Shown here one piece after another: positions 5,746 through 6,139 of a stretch of 6,139 bases of DNA. Within the stretch, counting starts at the first letter, position 1, and each line of letters begins with the position of its first letter. Position numbers and translations under genes: made by a program. The notes under the pieces are model-generated. The model ran no database searches. It was not told the DNA's origin and was given only the letters and a program-made list of their open reading frames with translations. The DNA comes from Prevotella sp. (GTDB lineage: Bacteria; Bacteroidota; Bacteroidia; Bacteroidales; Bacteroidaceae): assembly GCA_017623335.1 (NCBI GenBank), contig JAGAPI010000131.1:1-6139 (forward strand), read 5' to 3'.

Positions 5746-6139
5746 GCTCATTGTCAATGGCTCCGCACCATATTGTGGTTATGCCGTCCGGCAACTCCTT
5801 CCTCACCACATCGATGCCTTCCCATGTAGCCACAACACAAGCCACATGAATGCGTGCGGGAGTGCCATATTGGGCAAGAGCCTTGTATGCCAGGTCAATG
5901 CTTCCGCCGGTGGCGAGCATAGGGTCGGCAATAATTAAAGTCTTTCCTTCAAGCGACGGGGTGGCAATATATTCCACAAAAATGTCAACATCTGTATTGC
6001 TGTCGTCCTTATATTTACGGTATGCCGACACAAACGCATTGTCAGCATGGTCAAACACTTTCAGAAATCCCTGATGCATCGGCAGTCCCGCACGGAACAG
6101 TGTGGCGAGTACAATGCTGTCTGTGTGAACGTTAACATT
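5675..6139 (-). CDS. upp: Uracil phosphoribosyltransferase, 3' part
   Basis: Cytosolic pyrimidine-salvage enzyme converting uracil and PRPP to UMP and pyrophosphate. The window holds 154 C-terminal residues plus the stop (TAG, complement of 5675-5677); the frame is open to the right edge, so about a third of the protein lies outside. An internal Met at 6079 is not the start: upstream codons in the window still encode family sequence (TDSIVLATLFRAGLPMHQG, equivalent to the LRAGLGM region of E. coli Upp). The PRPP-binding motif LIIADPMLATGGS lies at 5900-5938. The C-terminal uracil-binding signature reads YIVPGLGDAGDLCFGGKL. A short Bacteroidetes-type variation (FVEYIATPSLEGKT) precedes the PRPP loop. 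It converges on the peptidase gene and overlaps it by 71 bp, with no terminator hairpin seen between them. Confidence 0.95.
   Translation of the reverse strand, partial: NVNVHTDSIVLATLFRAGLPMHQGFLKVFDHADNAFVSAYRKYKDDSNTDVDIFVEYIATPSLEGKTLIIADPMLATGGSIDLAYKALAQYGTPARIHVACVVATWEGIDVVRKELPDGITTIWCGAIDNELNANKYIVPGLGDAGDLCFGGKL

Overview
The window looks like a chromosomal segment from a member of the Bacteroidales (Bacteroidota). The evidence is a textbook Bacteroidetes promoter (TTTG, 19-nt gap, TAccTTTG) in front of the first gene, A-rich translation leaders with no Shine-Dalgarno, AT-rich gaps around moderately GC-rich genes, and gene families typical of the phylum (bacterial GH3-like enzyme, SbsA-type Ig-like lipoprotein, DUF3108 protein, Bacteroidetes-style uracil phosphoribosyltransferase). 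I cannot assign the family; Prevotella-like or Muribaculaceae-like are both plausible.

Layout, left to right. 1-83: AT-rich leader with a short tandem repeat and a strong promoter. 84-1595 (+): GH3-family acyl-adenylating/amide-forming enzyme. 1583-1803: a 221-bp element bounded by 33-bp inverted repeats (31/33 matching), each arm made of four heptamer units. Its left arm covers the GH3 stop codon, and its right arm is translated as the hydrophobic core of the next gene's signal peptide. 1758-3722 (+): lipoprotein with an N-terminal SbsA-like Ig domain, a carboxypeptidase-regulatory-like domain and an EF-hand-like loop. 3787-4599 (+): secreted DUF3108 protein. 4654-5745 (+): lipoprotein cysteine peptidase of the papain superfamily, bleomycin-hydrolase-like. 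5675-6139 (-): 3' part of upp, cut by the window edge and overlapping the peptidase gene tail-to-tail by 71 bp.

The three middle genes (lipoprotein, DUF3108 protein, peptidase lipoprotein) are close together on one strand, all carry export signals, and have no recognisable promoter between them. They probably form an envelope-directed operon started from a promoter inside the repeat element, or by readthrough from the GH3 gene. upp is an independent nucleotide-salvage gene. No tRNA, rRNA, CRISPR array, transposase or phage gene was seen. I found no convincing new defence or mobile system. The most unusual feature is the inverted-repeat element that has become part of a coding sequence.
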